From positions 2,542,001 through 2,606,000 of the forward strand of contig JAGYXB010000135.1 of NCBI GenBank assembly GCA_022495005.1: a stretch of 64,000 bases of DNA, read 5' to 3'. A program made the position numbers and the translations under genes. Shown here piece after piece: positions 23,575 through 35,460 of the stretch; the stretch's first letter is position 1, and each line of letters begins with the position of its first letter. A model generated the notes under the pieces. That model saw nothing but the letters and a program-made list of their open reading frames with translations. It did no database searches and had not been told where the DNA came from. Source of the stretch: Rhyacophila brunnea. Its lineage: Eukaryota; Arthropoda; Insecta; Trichoptera; Rhyacophilidae.

Positions 23575-25165
23575 ACTGATTTAGAAGCCTTCGCAGGTGT
23601 GCGCACAACAACTGACGAAAGTTTCATCGGAATCGGATGAATGGTATAGGAACCATACGAATAAAAGAAGATAATATAATGAAGAAGAAAAAGATGGCTG
23701 TACTAATTCATAAACCTTTTCGGGTGTTACTACACCAACTGACGAAGGTTTTATCGCAATCGGGTGAACGTTTTAGGAACCATACGAATAAAGAAAGTTA
23801 TAATGAAGAAGATGACGATGGTTTTTCTAATTCAGAAACCTTCCCGGGTGTGTGCACAACAATTAACGAAAGTTTCGTCGCAATTGGTTGAATGGTATAG
23901 GAACCATACGAATAAAAAAAATATAAAATTAAGAAGAAGATGATGATTTTTCTCATTCAGAAACCTTCACAGGTGTGCGCACAACAATTGATAAAAGCTT
24001 TATCGCAATCGGAAGAATGGTATAGGAACGCATACGAATAGAAGAAGAAGAAGATGGTTGTACTAATTCAGAAACCTTCACGGGCGTGCGCACAATTGGT
24101 CAAAATTTCATCGCAATCGGATGAATGGAATAGGAACGTATACAAATAGAAGAATATAGAATAGAAGAAGAAGAAGAAGAAGATGGTTGTATCAATTCAG
24201 AAACCTTCACGGGTATTGGCACAATTACTGATGAAAGTTTTATTTCAATCGGATGAATGGTATAGGAACGCATACGCATAGAAGAATAAGAAGAAGATGG
24301 TTGTACTAATTTAGAAACCTTTGCGGGCATGCGTACAACAACTGGTCAAAATTTCATCGCAATCGGATGAATAGTATAAGAACGAATTCGAATAGAAGAA
24401 GATAGAATAGAAGAAAAAGAAGAAGGAAATGGTTGTATCAATTCAGAAACCTTTGCGGGCGTAAGCACAACACTTGATCAAAGTTTCATTGCAATCGGAT
24501 GAATGGTATAGGACCGCATAAGAATAGAAGAAGATAGCATAAAAGAAGAAGATGGTTGTACCAATTCAGGAACCTTCGCGGGTGTTGGCACAATTACTGA
24601 CGAAAGTTTTATTGCAATCCGATGAATGGAATAGGAACGCATACGAATAGAATAATATGGAATAGAAGAAGAAGAAGAAGAAGAAGAAGATGGTTGTACT
24701 AATTTATAAACCTTTGCGGGTGTTACCACAACAACTGACGAAGGTTTCATCGCAATTGGATGAATGGTATAAGAACCATACGAATAAAAGAAGATATAAT
24801 GAAGAAGAAGAAAAAGAAGAAGAAGATGGTTGTATTAATTCAGAAACCTTTGCGGGTGTTACCACAACAACTGACGAAGGTTTCATCGCAATCGGATGAA
24901 TGGTATAGGAACCATACGAATAAAAGAAGATATAATGAGGAAGAAGAAGAAGATGGTTTTTCTAATTCAGAAACCTTTGCGGGTGTGCGTACAACAACTG
25001 ACGAAAGTTTTGTGGCAATCGGATGAATGGTATAGGAACCATACGAATAAAAGAAAATAGAATGCAGAAGAAGAAGAAGATGATGATTTTTCTAATTCAG
25101 AAACCTTTGCAGGTGTGCATACAACCACTTACCATAATTTCATTGCAATCGGATGAATGGTATAG
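23575..25165 (-). repeat. Helitron-internal minisatellite, about 13 units
   Basis: Complementary units (ATCGGATGAATGGTATAGGA, GAAGAAGAAGATGG, TTCAGAAACCTTYGCGGGTG) recur about every 110-135 bases. Between this array and that at 215-2085 the unit number and the (GAA/TTC)n lengths differ, so they have changed since the two copies separated. Confidence 0.88.
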
Positions 25166-25179
25166 GAACGCATACGGGA

Positions 25180-25216
25180 CAGACAGGCAGACAGACAGAC
25201 AAACAGACAGGCGGAC
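25180..25216 (-). repeat. Degenerate (ACAG/CTGT)n tract near the Helitron 5' end
   Basis: GACAGACAGGCAGACAGACA and flanking repeats; copy 1 has the corresponding CTGTCTGT tract at about 318-355, so it is part of the Helitron. Confidence 0.8.
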
Positions 25217-25248
25217 ATTCATTTTTATATATAAGATATAGCCTATAC

Positions 25249-25741
25249 CAGTGGTCGGCAAACCGCGGCTCGCGAGCCACATGCGGCTCTTTGGCCCCTT
25301 GAGTGCGGCTCTACAAATCAAGTTCTGTATTTAATTACTGAATACAATCTTCCAACAATGTTAATATTCCATGTTTTGTGGTGAGTAAAGAGATTTCTAA
25401 GATAGAAAATCAAGAGTAAATTGAGAAGTCGTTTTATTGATGAGAACCTGGAATCGTGCTTAAAATTAAAAACATCAACATACAAACCTGACTATTGATA
25501 CCTAACTTACAATTTAATTATTATCAATAAATAAGATCATTATTAAGTATGATATCAAGTTTTATTCAGTGTACCTATAGTTTAATTAAGACTTAAATCT
25601 TTAACTAAAGTTTATAAGTTAATAAACAGAGTACCTACATATTGTATAATTTCAGTTTAATATATTTGGCTCTCAAAAGAAGTCTTGATCGTTGTACTGT
25701 TGATAGTTGGCTCTTTTGACTAATGAGTTTGCCGACCACTG
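25249..25741. mobile_element. Non-autonomous hAT-type element nested in the Helitron
   Basis: Terminal inverted repeats CAGTGGTCGGCAAAC (25249-25263) and GTTTGCCGACCACTG (25727-25741), 15 bases and perfect. Both are flanked by the 8-bp duplication GCCTATAC (25241-25248 and 25742-25749). Helitron copy 1 carries a single GTATAGGC (the complement) at the equivalent place (about 287-294), i.e. the empty site. Subterminal GCGGCTC words and the palindrome GGCTCGCGAGCC lie inside the left end. No transposase ORF; mobilised in trans. An 8-bp TSD and CAG-type ends are hAT hallmarks. Confidence 0.9.
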
Positions 25742-25870
25742 GCCTATACTCTTCGCGAAAGTGCAAGCAATAAGTTCACAAAGTTTTATCGCAATCGGAT
25801 GAACGGTATGGCAGCGCATAAAATACGAAAAAACAAACAAACAAACAAATATTGTTTTTTATATATTAGA

Positions 25871-26092
25871 TATCTCAGTAAACTCAGTCAAATCACAGCA
25901 TTTTCGAGTTCGCTACCTGGCCTGCTGAGCCAAAAAAAAATACAGTGTGGCCATTTCAAAAAAAATTTTGCTGACCCTCCTCTCGGTAGATCATTGATTA
26001 AATAGGCTCTAAATGGATGATCAACAAGTATTTACCACAACATAAAAAAATCATCTTCAAGATAGCGCTAATATTTACAACGAATGATAATA
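25871..26092. other. Spacer
   Basis: No feature recognised between the Helitron and the next DNA transposon. Confidence 0.4.
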
Positions 26093-29000
26093 CGTCGGTC
26101 CCAATTAAAAAAGTCGTATCTGCAAAATGCTACTTTTCAGTACGAGCAATCAAAGATGTTTTTATCCATAAAATCGTTAATTAATGAAATATTGTTACTA
26201 AATTTGGCAAAAACACTTATTTTTAGGTGGTTCAAATATATATATTACAATTTTTGAGAATTACTTATAAAAACTCGAGAAAAGTCACATGCGACATTTT
26301 TAACTGGAATAAATTAAGTAATTTTGTCAGAAGTGTCAGTTATGGCAATTTTAATGGGACTATGTTAAAATTAATATGTCGAATATGTCAGTTCCGACTT
26401 TTTTAACTGGAATTTGATGAAAATTTTATGTCGGATCTGTCGAATAAAGCAATTCCAAGTACTTAATTTAAAGAATGTATGTATAAAATCGAAATCAAAG
26501 ATAGATATAAAAGTAGCTATTTACAAAAAAGAAAACATAATCATAAAATTTACATTGTAAACAAAAAAAATATACCTTATAATCATAAAAACTGGACATT
26601 GTTGTAGCTTAATAAAATTCCTATATATTTAAGTATTTTTTTTAACTTAAAAATCCCCAAAAACTATAGTTAGTAATAGTTAACTTTGTTTTTTGTCACT
26701 ATTACTATCAATGATATCCTCCGCTTGTATTTTTTAGAATCTTTCAATATGGGCGAGCTCCATGTAAAAGTTGTGATATTTTTCTGGAATAAGATTACTC
26801 TTACACATATCTTGCAAATTTTTATACTTATAGTAACTGACAGGAAGTGAGCCATCATAAGCTTCTTTCAGATCAAATTCTATTGAAAATCAGAAAGTGT
26901 TTCGTGCTTCACATCTTAGCACAACTATAGCTTTTACAGGTTCACTTAAATCATATTCATACTCAATCGTGTCGCATTGTTGTGCATTTACCTTTAGTTT
27001 TGTTACACGAGTCAATTACATAAATTCACGAAGTATTTTTTGTCCAATTTTTGTTTGCGAGTAATGATTTAAAATCCTATAGGTACATCATTGTAAAGAC
27101 TTTCCTTACTATGTATGGTTCACCTTCAGCTTTTTCCCAGCGGATTAAGCAATACCTACCACTTCTCAGGAACATACAAACATTTTGCGATCACTAGCTC
27201 TTTCAATGGTTTTGTGGACGCTGTCATTCTCATTCTGAGTGTGGTCCTTTTCTATAAATCTATGAGTAATGGTGACATTGAACTCCTTGGCTGCAAGCAT
27301 ATAATGGGTAAATATGATACAGTTACTATTCTGACCACCACAAATATTGTCAGACCAAAATTTAAATTCTTTTACACCGATAAATAATGCGGTTCTTTTA
27401 TAAAATTGTACAGACAACTTACTAGAAACCTCATTTGCTCCCCGTTTTGCAATTCCTTCATGTCACATATAAAAAATTCCGATTTTCATTGCCATATTAT
27501 ACACAGTAATATTTAAAGTTGGTAATTTTCGTTTGTAATAAAAAATACGTCATACTTCCCCATGGAGAGTCCTTTTACTTACTTACTTTTTGAACGTAAG
27601 TAAGTAAACTTTTTGAAAGTCAAATATAACGATTACAATACTTTTACTCTGTAAGCCTCGTTTTTATCTTCATTTTTAAGTGTGCGATGTGCCTTCCTAA
27701 GGGCCAAATGTTTTCCCTGTCTTTTTTTGTCATCGTCTGTTGGACCGGTCTTGACCGAAAATGCATGACAAAAGCAATCTTTTTTTGGCCGGTGAAATGC
27801 TATATTGAACTTTTCATTTACAATATCTCTGTATTACCTTTGGTTAGTGACTTGTTAGAATATTTATTCAGATCAAACTACTCGCGATATAAATTGAACA
27901 TTCAAGAGTCACTTAGTTTACAGTTTTTTAGAATCTTTTCGAATATAGTGCGATTCTACCAGAGGAAAACAGTTTACGTGATCGCATATGCTTTTCACCA
28001 TCTCGTTATCTATGACGGTTTTTTATGGTCGTATTTACCACGTTGATCAGGCTCAATATTATTATCTCCATCATATTTCTTCCAAGCAGTGCTTATAATA
28101 GTACGTTTTCCAGATGAAATAGTATTCAGAAACATAGTCTTACAAAATATTTCTTTTTCTTATCCTCAATAGGCAGATAATAAACAAATGTATTTCGACG
28201 ATCATGCTTGGCGACTTCAGTTGTTTGACGACGCTTCAGAATTTTCTCGGTATATTTTACGTCTAGAGACCAAAATTTGTGAAAAATGTGTAAGCGTTGC
28301 TCTTCAGAAAAAAAAATCAAAGCACTTCAGTCGGCATTTTGGCATGGATTCTTCAAACATTTTTCTCTAGCTGGAAAATAAAAATAGTATGTAATAATAT
28401 GTAAATTAGCCATTTTATAGATATTGCCCGTAACCCTCAAAAGTTAGTTTAAACATTTTAATAAAAAAATAATTTAATCAAGGAACATTGTCGGTACTAC
28501 AATAATTTTAAAACACCAGTCCCATTAAAACTGTCGGTTCTACCACTTAACTCAAAAAAGAATTGTTGATGAACAGTGAAAATAGTCGGTTGTACCACTT
28601 ATGACATTAGACATAAAGTTTTGTCCAATTAAAAACGTCGGATGTCCCATATTCGACAGAGATCTTATTAAAATGTAGGTTAAAATAGTCATATCTTCCA
28701 CAACCGACATTATTACTTAGAAACACCTAGTTTTGAACTATTTTTGGTAAATGTAAAAATATGACAATTATAAAATATTCACTTATTTATTTTATAAGAA
28801 TGCCAGTTAAAAATAATATTTTAGTAATATTTTACTTAAACTACCTGTCCTGTCAGAATGACCGTTGAGATTTGAATTGTCAGTGTTCATTTCTTTCTTT
28901 TTCTCCAGAAATTTGTCACTATACTTTGAGCCTAAAGCATTCTTTAATATGCTTTGTGACCTATTGCTTGCCATGATGAATAAAAATACGGATTATAGAA

Positions 29001-29298
29001 ACTTTTCTAAACTTTTATAAAAATATCCGTCTGTCCGGTGAACATAGCAGCAACTATCAGATTCGACGCATCTTGCTCACCCGCGCCCAGCCAACAATGT
29101 CGGTTGGTAAGAACCGACATTGTTATTCGGACACTGTCGGTAGATCCGTCATTTTTAACTTGAGTATCTCGAAATTTTTCAAACAAACAAAAAAAACTGT
29201 GATTGTGGTATAAATGTTTAAAGTGTTTAAATAACTTTTACGTAATAATCCGAAAAATGCCAAAAATTCAGATCCGACTTTTTTAATTGGGACCGACG
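26093..29298 (-). mobile_element. DNA transposon with C-G-G-Q-N (DUF7869-like) gene
   Basis: Perfect 24-bp terminal inverted repeats: 26093-26116 starts CGTCGGTCCCAATTAAAAAA, and 29275-29298 is its exact complement; with one mismatch the similarity extends to about 30 bases. Variants of the end motif (CCGACTTTTTTAACTGG, GTCGGTTNTACCAC, AATTAAAAACGTCGG) recur within the first and last ~600 bases, a subterminal array typical of transposase recognition sites. The single gene remnant inside runs on the minus strand from 28974 to 26680. Target duplication is unclear: the bases outside the ends do not match over a convincing length. Superfamily not assigned. Confidence 0.8.
26680..28974 (-). pseudogene. 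Broken DUF7869-like gene, putative transposase of the element
   Basis: Pieces in order on the minus strand: a possible start MASNRSQSILKNALGSKY (from 28974, open to about 28845, then a possible GT donor); FSEEQRLHIFHKFWSLDVKY and NTFVYYLPIEDKKKK (28315-28135); LNTISSGKRTIISTAWKKYDG; VKSICDHVNCFPLVESHY; YRDIVNEKFNIAFHRPKKDC (about 27820-27760); KFWSDNICGGQNSNCIIFTH and THRFIEKDHTQNENDSVH (27360-27230); EPYIVRKVF; and near the end KNLQDMCKSNLIPEKYHNFY. This order and the GGQN and E-H-x-D-S-V-H blocks fit a large arthropod protein family that I recall annotated as DUF7869. Multiple stops and frameshifts; the longest intact piece is 83 codons. Enzymatic role is inferred from context. Confidence 0.7.
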
Positions 29299-29984
29299 AA
29301 CTAGACGTATAACTAAATACAAACACACTAATTATTTGAAATAAGAGTAGGTTCATATTAACGTATATAAGATTATTACTATAACTCAACGAATTAAAGT
29401 ATTTCACCAGTGTATAATCGAATTATATCTACACATTGGCACTCAATATTATAGTGAATAATATAAGAATTATATTCATACAATAGTTTCCATGTAAGAG
29501 TTACAACTCTTCCTACTCATTGTACATGAAATTTCCCAATAATTTATCGGATAATTTAAACTGCCATTCAATATGTATTATTATAGTTTATGGCTTCAAT
29601 AAGCTTAGTTTAAAAATGGCATAAAAATATAAGACTATAAATTTCAGTATAAGCTTATTTAATGGCGCGCCATTAGTTTTTCGCAAAGTAAAACTCATCG
29701 ATTGGTATAGCGTAGAGACGACGTAGACCTGTCGTAGACGAAAAAGGCAGGCGGCTTTCCGGGTCTACGCAGCGACGTCCGCATCCTTAGGTAAGTTGGG
29801 CTGTGCCGAGTAGCGGAGGTTAGTAATTTTATTTTACTAGAAATATAAAAAAAAAATGTTTTTGTGTTCAGTTTAACACGTATTTATCCGTGACGCTATA
29901 TTGTGCATTGCGATATTGCTTAAGTTAACTTAAAAGATAATTATTAAAACTAGTAGAATTGTTATATTATTACCATCCATCATT
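29299..29984. other. Spacer with a GC-elevated patch
   Basis: 29690-29830 (GACGACGTAGACCTGTCGTA, GTCTACGCAGCGACGTCCGC) is of high complexity with internal repeats of GTAGAC/GTCTAC. No gene recognised. Confidence 0.35.
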
Positions 29985-30130
29985 ACTGATGATCAGTTGA
30001 GGTTAATACACTACACGATGAAGGCCTCTCCTAACCCCTTATACACTTCTCAGTCCTCAATTCTTCGCTTAATAATTTTAAATTTTCGTCAATCCATGAG
30101 GTTTTAGGGCATTCTTGTGATCGTTTAGAA
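29985..30130 (-). pseudogene. RTE-type LINE 3' end relic
   Basis: The minus strand gives SQECPKTSWIDENLKLLSEE and, after a one-base shift, YKGLGEAFIV and a stop. This corresponds to the '..TRWIDE(L)K....W..LGEAF' C-terminus of RTE-like reverse transcriptases. The 'KT.WIDE.LK' block is also visible in the relic at 43985-44160. Decayed. Confidence 0.6.
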
Positions 30131-32999
30131 TCCCTATAATTTTTCAAGCTGTAGAATGAGAATGGGGGAGTGTAGTTGATTACTGTCACTTTTGATACTG
30201 GATCAGTAGCTTTACGTTAAGGCAACATGGAAGGTAATTATGATGATAATATTCAGGCGCCGAAATGGGCTGCATGTTAGTTTGATTCTGCGTCATACAT
30301 ACCAACGTCAATTGATATAAAATATACTATTCAATTTTTATAATATGTACTAATTGATTGTGGAATTTTAAAATAGGTATTATCTAGATTTTACTTAACC
30401 GAACTTGCGTATCGAGAAGACATAGAATTCAAAATTCTTTTTTTTTCAGTAGCAATATACAGCTTTCATTTTATATGGAAATATACTAATATACCTTAAT
30501 CTATTTCAGCGCATTTTCGCCACCTTAGTAGATGGTAGAAAGTCTTTCAGGATAGACTTACAGGACATAGTTTTTAGTAGCAGGACAACATGCTCAGTGG
30601 ATATAAAACCGATAAGCTACGGGGATTCTTATAAGCATCACGTTGTATCTACATGACGTGAAAAATCAAACAACAAAAATTAAAAAAAAAAAAAAAAGAA
30701 TTTAAAAATCAATATTTGATTAACAGCAGAGATACATTTTTGACTTTGTCTGACGTTAACACTACTGACTACACCTAAGAACGTCACTGTGTGCATGAGA
30801 ATATTTAAGCCTGAAATACTGTCATTATGTGACACCAAGTGTTTTATACTTATCACATACTTTATAGAGGAGGACACCAAGAGCATTATCATAAACTTTG
30901 CGCTTGGAAAACGTCAAAAAAGAATAATATAACATACACTTTTTGTTCAAAGCCGGGAGCACGCTCTTACAGTATAAATAAATACGAAGACATTAAATAG
31001 TTGGGGGCATGCAATGGAAATATATTTTAAGGAATCACGCCCTTTCGACGTGAATGTTTTTTTGTTATTAGTTATACGGAGTGATATAGGCCAAAGAACT
31101 CCAAACAGACATTAATTACGGGGACAATTATTACTATGACAGTTAATTTTATATATTTTATTCACGTGGGAAAAGTAGCGTGAGAAGAAATAGTTTTGTA
31201 CAATTTGTATTTCAATAAGTAGGCTAAGTATCAATTTTATAAAAGTTTTTCTTTTGATTTAAGGCAAGGAAAGGTTAAGAATGAAGAATTTTATTTATGA
31301 GTTAATGAATATAATAATGTCATTATTATGACATTATTATGCTCATTTTCTCTCATAATACAAATCTATAAATCGCTGCCTCAGTACAAGGGTATACTAT
31401 TTGACAAAATGTAAGTTTTGACATATGAATTACAAAATATGGAGGATCAGTTGAAGTTTCTGGGCAAGGCTGCACTATTTTTGTATAAATTTATTTTACC
31501 ATAATATTTCAGATAAATTTGTATGACATCAACATGAATACCAAAGAAATATAATAATTGTTTTAGTGCAATACTACACTTTATTACATAAATTGATTTA
31601 ATTTAAATATGGGGGGGAATTTAAGATGGTTCTTTATAATTGTAGATAAAATGTTAATTTTTTAAGATATTTATATGATAATAATATATATATATATATA
31701 CATACTTTATAAAAATATCTAATTACTCTCTTATTGGTATTCAAAAACTTTGACAGCCATTTTCTCAACAGGTTTTTGTTACCTTTGTACTGATGCAGCG
31801 ATATGTACCTAATAATTACATAACATATGTCAATTTACATTCATTCGCATACATAATTAATTTGTTTAATTATAGAAAATGATTCGGTAAGTATCCATTG
31901 AGACATAATTTTAATAAGTAGGTATACATATTATATTTTAATGCGTAATAGTTATAATATTGTCCTCTTTAATTTCCTGTAGAGCGTAGCAAAGTTAAAA
32001 TTCTTATCAAGTGCCAAGCATTCTTATCCTGCTTCACGACGGATAGTATATTCATAATATAAGACTTTTATAAGAATTCAATTGTTTCATATATGTATTT
32101 CGTAACTATATTAAGTTGTTTCCATTAGATTTTAGCAAACTCTCCTTTGGGTATATTACCAGGTTATACCTAATACGAGCTTCATAATTTGATATTATAT
32201 TATAATTGTTTCGTTCACGTATTTACATAATATTACATCGTACAACTATTCAAATAAATTCTTAGAATAGACAATTGCATACAAATACAACTAAGTAACA
32301 AAAAAAGACAGGAAAATGTTTTCAAGTCGGATATCCTTGGCTATTTACCATTCACAAGTAAACAAATATCGTTGAGGAAAGGATTACACGGGCGGATTTA
32401 CCTGTCTGCGGTTTTCTAGGAATATGATATATTTCACTTGCATTACAAGTCTTCAAATAGGTAGGTTTCAAGAAGTTGGTACCAACCCACTGGCTACTTC
32501 GTGCCTCATAACTTTGCTTTAAGTAACAGTTGAATCTGAAAATTTGAATAGATTTATTAATTTTGAATTTTTAAAACTTTTTATATATAATAAATTATTT
32601 AATATAAATTGAAATATTTATATTTAGATAATACAGGTCTACTCATAGTTATTAACAGTATCTTCTTAATATTAGACTTTGTTTCAAAGGTTACTGATAG
32701 GGTGAGCGGAATTTATTATCAGTATACTTAACTAGATAGTTTCACTTCAATACAAAAACAAAATGAGATATTTCCCGAAGCTAGTTATAGTGCAGTTGAT
32801 GATTATATACAATGCAACTTTTGTATAGTGGCCAATACGTCGAAATGCTCTGTATATTGTGAAATGACGAAAGTGACTGGCAAGGTTCGCGTTAAATAAC
32901 GGGGTGAATTTTCAATGACCATGACAATGTCGGTCACTATATTATAGATGTTACAATACACGCGGTAGAAGTCTAGTTTAGTATAATTACTTAATTATT
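30131..32999. other. Long AT-rich spacer
   Basis: Contains a poly-A-like tract near 30680-30697, a (TA)n run near 31685-31701 and a perfect 11-bp-stem hairpin (31313-31323 with 31328-31338, loop TATT). No gene, tRNA or recognised transposon. Confidence 0.4.
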
Positions 33000-33165
33000 A
33001 GTAGGATCATCTTGGTCTTCTGCTTCTCTCGGAATATAATGAAGGCTGTTCCCACCAAACTCCCTTACTTGGTCGCTCCAGCGCGCCGACGCTCTTCCTC
33101 AGTTCCGTCTTCCATGTGGGCTACTACCCAAAACTACCAGTCTCTCCAGGTTATCTAATCCACGC
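33000..33165 (-). pseudogene. LINE reverse-transcriptase C-terminal relic
   Basis: Minus strand reads GLDNLERLVVLGSSPHGRRN, a stop, then GRASARWSDQVREFGGNSLH and REAEDQDD. This fits the 'GRRGRGRP..RWSDQI' and 'A.DR..W' end of RTE/R4-like LINE proteins. One in-frame stop, no flanking ORF. Confidence 0.55.
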
Positions 33166-34439
33166 CTAAAAATATTATGTCGAAAAAACATGATACGTCT
33201 CAGACATATTATCGAAAGCTGTTTCTTTATCTGGATTCTCTGGATAAATGGCTGGCTCGGTTTTACTTGAAGTAAATTGTTTTAAATATCCTAAATATTT
33301 TAAGTGACATGTAATGATAGTTTAAAAGGTTAAAATTTATAAATGAATATATATTTTACGCTAAGGACTAAATGTGTAAGTATATTAATATAAGCATTAC
33401 ACTGTGATTACTTTTATATTGTAATCTACATAGATTTTATGTTCTTCTTTTGGTACGATCTTTTATCGAAAGTTGGTGACCAAATTACAGTATATTTCCT
33501 TATCGTGGGCCACAAGAAGCTTCTTCTATGTATGCTTCTACTGCCCTATATATTCCACTAAATTTCTCATTGCGGATAAAAAGTATGTAGCTTTTGGGTA
33601 CTCAGTAGTAGCTATAAGGTGTATTGCCTCATCATAAAACCTCCTTATTAGTAATATGATCAGTCTAAGAAATCTTCATAGTACATCCATACAGCTACAT
33701 TTTGAGAGCCCCTAGTATTCTTATAGTTTGTTCTTTTATTGTCCATATTTTGACTTTGTAAATCAATAAAGATATGGAACCCAAACAGCTGATTCTACAC
33801 CTCCATAGAGTGTTCAGGCCGATATCTCGATTGCAGAAGAGATGTTTAATTTTTTCAAAGTACTCCATCTCAATTATGATCTTGACCGGATATAGATTAA
33901 GCTCTAGTCATCATATTGAATGTAACTGAGGTATTCTATATCTAATATAATTATTTAAAAATAAGTAGATGCTCTTTCAAAAGCTCATTCTCGATACCAT
34001 ATACTCACATATTCAAACAATTACATTGTATGGGAAGTTGGCGAATATTTCAACGCTAGTTTTATTACTTTTAGTAATGACTAATATTATAACAATTAAC
34101 AATGTATTGTTATGCGATAGGTATTGAATAGTATGTAACAACTGACAGGCCTCCACCGAGATACCGAGCCTATGTCTCGACTGCAGAAGAGATGTTTCAT
34201 TTTAAATAGGTACTTCCTACGATCTGATCTTGAACTGGCGGTCTAGATTCCAGCTAATGGCAACCGAAATATCTTGCATTATTATAGTTATATTGAATTA
34301 TATTGAATTGAATGAAAAAATTCTTTCCACTTAAACGAATTTCCGTCTGATTATATAAAAAAATATTTATATAATCTGAAGAAGATCTAGTTCTAATATT
34401 ATACCACAACGATTTAAGAGTAAGGTTAGGTTACGTTTT
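33166..34439. other. Spacer with two related decayed segments
   Basis: 33820-33915 and 34165-34240 share CTCGA(T/C)TGCAGAAGAGATGT followed by TT(T/C)ATTTT and TGATCTTGA, in direct orientation about 350 bases apart. Likely remnants of one old repeat or LINE. No gene. Confidence 0.4.
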
Positions 34440-34622
34440 TTTTAGAATTGTTAATAACCATGTTCTTGCTTTTTCGTACATGGTGGTTGTTAGTAATTTG
34501 AACAATCACGAACACTCGGGGTTTGAGAAAAACACATAAATATCGTGTCCTGACCGGGAATCGAACCCAGAACTCTCGGGTGGAAGGCAAGCGCCTTACG
34601 CACTGCACCACGAGAGCCGCCG
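34440..34622 (-). repeat. SINE family B, copy 1 (tRNA-derived)
   Basis: Minus strand starts GGCGGCTCTCGTGGTGCAGT (from 34622) with GCGTAAGGCGCTTGCCTTCC (A-box region) and GGGTTCGATTCCCGGTCAGG (B-box). A non-tRNA body (TTTCTCAAACCCCGAGTGTT...) runs to about 34440. Shares its head with 40003-40181. The 61-codon minus ORF here is a translation of the SINE, not a gene. Confidence 0.8.
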
Positions 34623-35264
34623 GTTAGGTTAGGTTAGGTGCTGAGATTGTGACTCAAATATTAGTAAAACTGAAAGGATATTTTACTTATACCAACTTAG
34701 ACATTGTAAGTCAGTTTCGGAGTGATTTTTATTTCAGAATGCATCTAATTTTATGGCATTTAATGTATTCCGACTGAGAACTTCTCTTTGAAGCGCCATG
34801 CCATTTTAACTTTCAGCAAGAGCCCGCTTGCATGTCGTTACACTGCGACGGAATTCGTTCCAAGAAGATAAATACAATGGAAAATGCTAACTGTTGGCGA
34901 ACAATTGCACTAGCATGCAATGCCAAGGTGGCCTGGAACGCCTATCAAAACTATTTCGCTGATGTACGTACTCACTTATAACTCCTTACTTGCGGAAACT
35001 TCGTGTATAACATACAAGAAAAATTCAAATTTCCATATTTTTTTATGTTTCAAATTCAAGTTTCGTAAAACTTTCCATTTTCCTAAACACTGCTTTAAAA
35101 TGATTGCTTTTCTAACAAATACTGAAAAATATTTTTGAATATTTTAGTTGAACATATTACCAAAAAGTAAGTTTTCTACACGAATACAAACGGACCAAAA
35201 AGTTCCACCAGAAACTCCACTAACAACCAGATTATGACAAAATAATAGTAATCCCCAACTCGTT
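34623..35264. other. Spacer
   Basis: 34780-34975 is of higher complexity (GAAGCGCCATGCC, AGCCCGCTTGCATGTCG, TTGGCGAACAATTGC) without an ORF or repeat match. The rest is AT-rich. Confidence 0.35.
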
Positions 35265-35460
35265 ATCCAAATTATGATCAATGGTAAACGTAGCAAAGGA
35301 CGACTCTGCAGTTAGTGGCTTAATAATCTATGTGATTATTACGAGTGCAGCTCTGCCGAACTATTTCGGATAGCTTATTGTAGAGCCAAGATTATCCTGA
35401 TGGTGATCACCTTCCGATGGGGGATAGAACGATCGATCAGAAGAAGAAGATTTTTATGAC
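35265..35460 (+). pseudogene. LINE C-terminal relic
   Basis: Plus strand reads INGKRSKGRLCS, a stop, then continues in frame CSSAELFRIAYCRAKIILMV to a GGGGGATAGAACGATCG segment ending in AGAAGAAGAAGA. The 'GKR.KGR' block, the 'RIAY.R....' block and the GAAGAAGAAG tail recall the C-terminus and 3' end of arthropod RTE/R4-like LINEs. Decayed. Confidence 0.5.

Larger units (their letters stand above)
23294..25870 (-). mobile_element. Non-autonomous Helitron, copy 2, interrupted by hAT element
   Basis: On the minus strand it starts TCTAATATAT (complement of 25861-25870), preceded by A (T25871), and ends CTAG (23294-23297), followed by T (A23293). The terminator region GCGACCCTGTGCGAAGCCGG then GTACTTCAG is the same as in copy 1. 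Body and array are homologous to 170-2364 in inverted orientation. About 493 bases of its length are a later insertion (25249-25741). No replication-initiator or helicase coding sequence. Confidence 0.88.

Noticed and set aside
27687..28046. 119-codon plus-strand ORF
   Set aside because: Opposite strand of the DUF7869-like pseudogene, whose minus-strand reading has clear homology blocks.
34540..34622. tRNA gene on the minus strand
   Set aside because: Head of a SINE shared with 40003; acceptor stem not formed and a non-tRNA body follows.
34621..34638. Three TTAGG-like units (GGTTAGGTTAGGTTAGG), the insect telomere motif
   Set aside because: Too short and next to a SINE end in ordinary DNA; chance or microsatellite seed rather than a telomere or interstitial telomeric array.
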